Source of the DNA: UBA1738 sp045658645
Lineage (GTDB): Bacteria; Bacillota; Clostridia; UBA1381
Direction: 5' to 3'
DNA length: 7,171 bases
Assembly: GCA_045658645.1 (NCBI GenBank)
Contig: JAZOVJ010000015.1
Coordinates: 1 to 7,171, forward strand
Under the pieces are notes generated by a model. It had not been told where the DNA came from and made no database searches. It was given only the letters and a program-made list of their open reading frames with translations. The first letter of the stretch is position 1. Each line of letters begins with the position of its first letter. Shown one piece after another: positions 5,647 through 7,171 of this stretch. The translations under genes were made by a program, and so were the position numbers.

Positions 5647-5724
5647 ATTTTTGGGAAAATAGAAATGGCTTAAAACCTAGGGTTTTGAGATGCATTTCCC
5701 TAAATTTGATATTTTCCCAAAAAT
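5647..5724. repeat. inverted repeat pair at the transposon end
   Basis: ATTTTTGGGAAAATA (5647-5661) is perfectly inverted at 5710-5724. The arms carry the same TTTTTGGGAA core as the direct repeats that follow, so they look like further transposase sites, one in each orientation. Between them are smaller pairs: AAAACC-TAG-GGTTTT (5672-5686) and GAAATG/CATTTC (5662-5667 with 5693-5698). The outer boundary of the element is probably close to or just before 5647, but no clear TGT terminus or target duplication can be seen. Confidence 0.6.
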
Positions 5725-5730
5725 GAAAAC

Positions 5731-5833
5731 GTTTTTGGGGAAATTGTACTTGTTTTTGGGAAAATGCGGTCGTTTTTGGGAAAAACACAATGTTTTTGGG
5801 GAATTTCTTATGTTTTTGGGAACGTTTTTGGGA
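5731..5833 (+). repeat. array of six direct repeats GTTTTTGGG, probable TnsB-binding sites
   Basis: Copies begin at 5731, 5752, 5772, 5792, 5812 and 5824. Each is GTTTTTGGG followed by A or G and mostly A. The first five are 20-21 bp apart (two helical turns, all on one face of the DNA); the last follows after 12 bp. Tn7-family ends carry tandem sites of about 22 bp for TnsB, closely packed at the tnsA-proximal (right) end, and this array sits immediately before a tnsA-like gene. The last copy abuts the tnsA ribosome site, so TnsB bound here may also repress the operon. Confidence 0.8.
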
Positions 5834-5848
5834 GAAAGGAGGAGTTCT

Positions 5849-6196
5849 ATGAGAAAGAAAAATTACAAAGGAAGATGTGAGAAAAGGAAGCTAGCAAAAT
5901 GCAATGAGGTGGTCAGGACATATGATGAAGTTCAATATGCATATGCTGATTTACTGGAGCGGAATAACATTGTAAAATCATATCAATGCAATGTTCTATT
6001 AGAAGGTGTTGAAGAGGATGCATATACTACAGATTTTTTATGTGTTAGAACAGATGGCGACTTGATGGTTCGTGAATGTGTAAGACGGACTTTAATTTCT
6101 AAACCTATGACGGTGAGACTTTTGGATGTTTCCAGAAGTTATTGGATTAACAGAGGAGTTACAGATTGGGGGATAGTTACCAATGAAGAAAAATGA
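5849..6196 (+). CDS. tnsA: mini TnsA-like transposon endonuclease (N-terminal domain only)
   Basis: A 115-residue protein resembling the N-terminal endonuclease domain of TnsA, which in Tn7 cuts the 5' ends of the element so that it leaves cleanly by cut-and-paste. Aligned by eye: Glu27 (YDEVQ), Asp62 (YTTDF) and the E-C of MVRECV (Glu76-Cys77), followed by LLDVSRSYWINRGVTDWGIV (91-110), which corresponds to the RRYW...W-I-F segment of TnsA. At the place of Tn7 TnsA Lys132 there is Cys77. The C-terminal winged-helix/TnsC-contact domain of the 273-residue Tn7 protein is missing. The start at 5849 has a near-perfect AAAGGAGG 6 bases upstream; the frame stays open back to 5690 but that part encodes only the repeat array (FLGK-like repeats). 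Its end overlaps the tnsB start by 14 nt, implying coupled translation. Confidence 0.78.
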   Translation: MRKKNYKGRCEKRKLAKCNEVVRTYDEVQYAYADLLERNNIVKSYQCNVLLEGVEEDAYTTDFLCVRTDGDLMVRECVRRTLISKPMTVRLLDVSRSYWINRGVTDWGIVTNEEK

Positions 6197-7171
6197 TTTG
6201 CTGAAAAAGGATGATACAATTATCCGTATTCTCGAAATAAAGGATGATAAGGCTTTAGTAATTGATTGTATCAAAAGAACAATGCCTAAATTGGTTGATA
6301 TATCTACACTCAATAACTTCGCATATTTGCCTGAAAATCAATTAACATACACTACAAAAATTTCAATAAGAGACGAAGATGAGTTATCATATTCAGAGAA
6401 AAGTATTGCTCATAAAAACTACACTCTAATAGCAGGAATTTTGCCTTTTATTGATGATGAAATGAAAAGGAGTGAAGTAATAAAAAGGGTGGCAGAGAAA
6501 AATAATATCAGCACCCAAACAATAAGGAAATACCTGTGCCTATATTTGATATATCAGGACATTTCGGTTTTAATTCCAAGGAAACGCGGGGAAAGGAAAG
6601 GAATGTCACCAGATGAAAAAAATATCCGCTGGGCCCTAAATAAATTCTTCTACACCAAAAATAAAAACAGCCTCAAGACTGCATATATGTTCATGCTAAG
6701 AGAAAAGTACTGTAATTCTTGTGGAGAGTTATCGGAAAGCTATCCGTCCTTTTACCAGTTCAGATACTTCTATCGTAAGCACAGAAAATTAGAAACTCTG
6801 TATATATCACGGAACGGACTAAAGGATTATCAAAGAAACAATCGTCCTTTGTTAGGTGAAGGGATACAGGATTTTGCACCCAATGTGGGAGTTGGAATGC
6901 TTGACAGTACAATATGCGACATATACCTTGTAGATGATGCAGGAAACCTGGTGGGACGACCAATACTTACAGCTTGTGTTGATGCGTACAGTGGTTTATG
7001 TTGCGGATATTCTCTGTCCTGGGAAGGTGGAGTTTACAGTATTAAAAACCTTATACTGAATGTTATAGCGGATAAGGTAGAGTGGTGCAAACGGTTTGGT
7101 ATAACTATATCAAAAGAGGATTGGAACTCAGACAGGCTTCCTGCTACGCTTGTAACAGATAAGGGAAGTGA
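6183..7171 (+). CDS. tnsB: TnsB-like DDE transposase, 3' part beyond the window
   Basis: Open for 329 codons and cut by the window edge; Tn7 TnsB has about 700 residues. TnsB binds the terminal repeats and performs 3' end cleavage and strand transfer. Residues 75-135 hold a helix-turn-helix-like stretch (RSEVIKRVAEKNNISTQTIRKYL) and 136-222 a second DNA-binding region ending QRNNRPLLGE. The RNase H-fold catalytic core then begins: first Asp at 241 (GMLDSTICDIYLVDD), followed by VDAYSGLCCGYSLSWEGG, and second Asp at 326 (LVTDKGS) in the last codons seen; the catalytic Glu must lie downstream. The ATG at 6183 lies inside the end of tnsA, with GGGGGA 9 bases upstream. The open frame is intact, so the gene may be active. 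Confidence 0.85.
   Translation, partial: MKKNDLLKKDDTIIRILEIKDDKALVIDCIKRTMPKLVDISTLNNFAYLPENQLTYTTKISIRDEDELSYSEKSIAHKNYTLIAGILPFIDDEMKRSEVIKRVAEKNNISTQTIRKYLCLYLIYQDISVLIPRKRGERKGMSPDEKNIRWALNKFFYTKNKNSLKTAYMFMLREKYCNSCGELSESYPSFYQFRYFYRKHRKLETLYISRNGLKDYQRNNRPLLGEGIQDFAPNVGVGMLDSTICDIYLVDDAGNLVGRPILTACVDAYSGLCCGYSLSWEGGVYSIKNLILNVIADKVEWCKRFGITISKEDWNSDRLPATLVTDKGS

Larger units (their letters stand above)
5647..7171 (+). mobile_element. tnsA-proximal end of a Tn7-like transposon (partial)
   Basis: Terminal-type repeats, then overlapping tnsA-like and tnsB-like genes, continue beyond the window. This order, with tnsA next to the repeat-bearing end, is that of the right end of Tn7. tnsC and a TniQ/TnsD-type target selector are expected downstream but are not visible. 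The element lies about 260 bp past the guaA stop, pointing inward away from guaA. The left limit given here is approximate. Confidence 0.8.

Noticed and set aside
5731..5833. CRISPR array
   Set aside because: The repeated unit is only about 9-11 nt with gaps of about 10 nt, far shorter than CRISPR repeats and spacers; the tns genes next to it explain it better.
5690..5848. In-frame 53-residue N-terminal extension of the tnsA frame
   Set aside because: It translates the repeat array into FLGK-like repeats, and the strong ribosome site lies just before the ATG at 5849.

Overview
The window looks like chromosomal DNA of a low-GC Firmicute, probably a gut-type Clostridium relative. Coding sequences are AT-rich, Shine-Dalgarno sites are strong (AGGAG/GGAGG), promoters are near-consensus sigma-A type, and the ThiT, AEC, PurC and GuaA proteins read as clostridial. 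No finer taxonomy can be claimed from sequence alone.

Layout: positions 1-130 are a GC-richer scrap with no recognisable complete gene. At 131-1403 a small XRE-type regulator (minus strand) is divergent from a DUF975-like membrane protein with a C-terminal zinc ribbon; two 21-bp operator-like dyads lie between them, 53 bp apart. At 1466-2255 is a complete minus-strand thiamine uptake unit: promoter, TPP riboswitch, intrinsic terminator and thiT. At 2340-3359 is a single-gene AEC-family transporter with its own promoter and terminator. At 3434-5480 are two purine nucleotide genes, purC and a guaA lacking the glutaminase domain, each with its own promoter and terminator. A long inverted repeat covers the guaA -10 region.

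The most interesting part starts downstream of guaA. After the guaA terminator come a gene-free stretch that can fold into a multi-stem structure (5512-5620), a 15-nt perfect inverted repeat, and six direct copies of GTTTTTGGG, mostly 20-21 bp apart. These lead directly into a mini TnsA-like endonuclease gene and an overlapping TnsB-like DDE transposase gene that runs off the window. This is the tnsA-proximal end of a Tn7-like transposon lying downstream of guaA. The direct repeats are the expected TnsB-binding sites. The arrangement (tnsA side facing the 3' end of a conserved housekeeping gene) copies Tn7 at glmS and suggests that the end of guaA may be the attachment site. The TnsA is unusual: it is only 115 residues long and has Cys where the PD-(D/E)xK catalytic Lys is expected.
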